This document shows positions 5,805 through 5,896 of a stretch of DNA of 5,896 nucleotides, piece by piece. The notes under the pieces were generated by a model. That model was not told where the DNA came from, did no database searches, and saw nothing but the letters and a program-made list of their open reading frames with translations. The position numbers and the translations under genes were made by a program. This DNA comes from Bacteroidales bacterium UBA4318 (GTDB lineage Bacteria > Bacteroidota > Bacteroidia > Bacteroidales > UBA932), in NCBI GenBank assembly GCA_002393895.1, contig DGUE01000110.1, positions 1 to 5,896 on the forward strand. The letters run 5' to 3'. Position 1 is the stretch's first letter. The number at the start of each line of letters is the position of its first letter.

Positions 5805-5896
5805 CCTTCCCCTGGGCCTTGATATATGCGAGAATGATATCCACGGCTTCGTCGGAGGACAGGCCGTCCACGTTCAGCACCAGGTCGTAGTTGCGG
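5797..5896 (-). CDS. C-terminal end of a probable cytidylate-kinase-like protein (partial)
   Basis: Reading in from the window edge, the minus strand encodes 32 residues, beginning RNYDLVLNVDGLSSDEAVD and ending AQGKAI, then TGA at 5799-5797. An (N/S)YDL-(V/L/C)-(L/I)-(N/D) strand, then a short Ser-rich loop and a helix with an EAVDII-like pattern, resembles the C-terminus of cytidylate-kinase-like P-loop proteins (AAA_26/Cytidylate_kin2) common in Bacteroidota, where this region follows the lid. With only the tail visible, the kinase core and P-loop cannot be checked, so the assignment is by resemblance. Other nucleoside or shikimate kinase relatives remain possible. The gene converges on def and overlaps its end by 8 bases. 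Confidence 0.6.
   Translation of the reverse strand, partial: RNYDLVLNVDGLSSDEAVDIILAYIKAQGKAI

Overview
This window looks like a piece of a Bacteroidales (Bacteroidota) chromosome. Four things suggest it: a full-length DUF4837 lipoprotein, a family I know from this phylum; promoters of the Bacteroidota type (TAnnTTTG at -7, TTTG-like at -33, about 19 bp apart); no clear Shine-Dalgarno sequences before the starts; and a tRNA-Glu with a G1-U72 end pair and no encoded CCA. The DNA is GC-rich with densely packed, mostly housekeeping genes. I see no mobile element, CRISPR array, phage gene or defence system. The genus cannot be read from the sequence.

Left part (1-467), all on the minus strand: a promoter drives tRNA-Glu(UUC), followed closely by rpsT (ribosomal protein S20). 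An intrinsic terminator follows rpsT. Its U-tract runs directly into the first base of another tRNA, probably tRNA-Pro, which leaves the window at base 1.

Middle (467-4809), also minus: a four-gene envelope and isoprenoid operon. Read in transcription order it holds a membrane-anchored M23 (LytM-like) protein, dxr (second step of the MEP isoprenoid pathway), rseP (site-2 intramembrane protease) and the DUF4837 lipoprotein. The first two junctions are one-base TGATG overlaps and the third is a 4-base gap, so the genes are probably co-transcribed and translationally coupled. dxr and rseP also lie close together in proteobacteria, around the uppS-cdsA cluster.

Right part (4834-5896): a divergent plus-strand pair, ruvX (YqgF) and def (peptide deformylase), joined by a TAATG overlap. 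A good promoter for this pair lies mostly inside the start of the M23 gene and predicts an almost leaderless ruvX mRNA. The end of a minus-strand gene, probably a cytidylate-kinase-like protein, overlaps the end of def by 8 bases.

I found no previously undescribed system. The points most worth checking are the M23 protein, where the second His of the usual HxH motif is Arg (likely a degenerate enzyme); a non-standard HExxH motif in the deformylase; the tRNA/terminator arrangements; and an 18-base palindrome inside ruvX next to a possible promoter for the opposite operon. No stretch over 300 bases lacks a gene.
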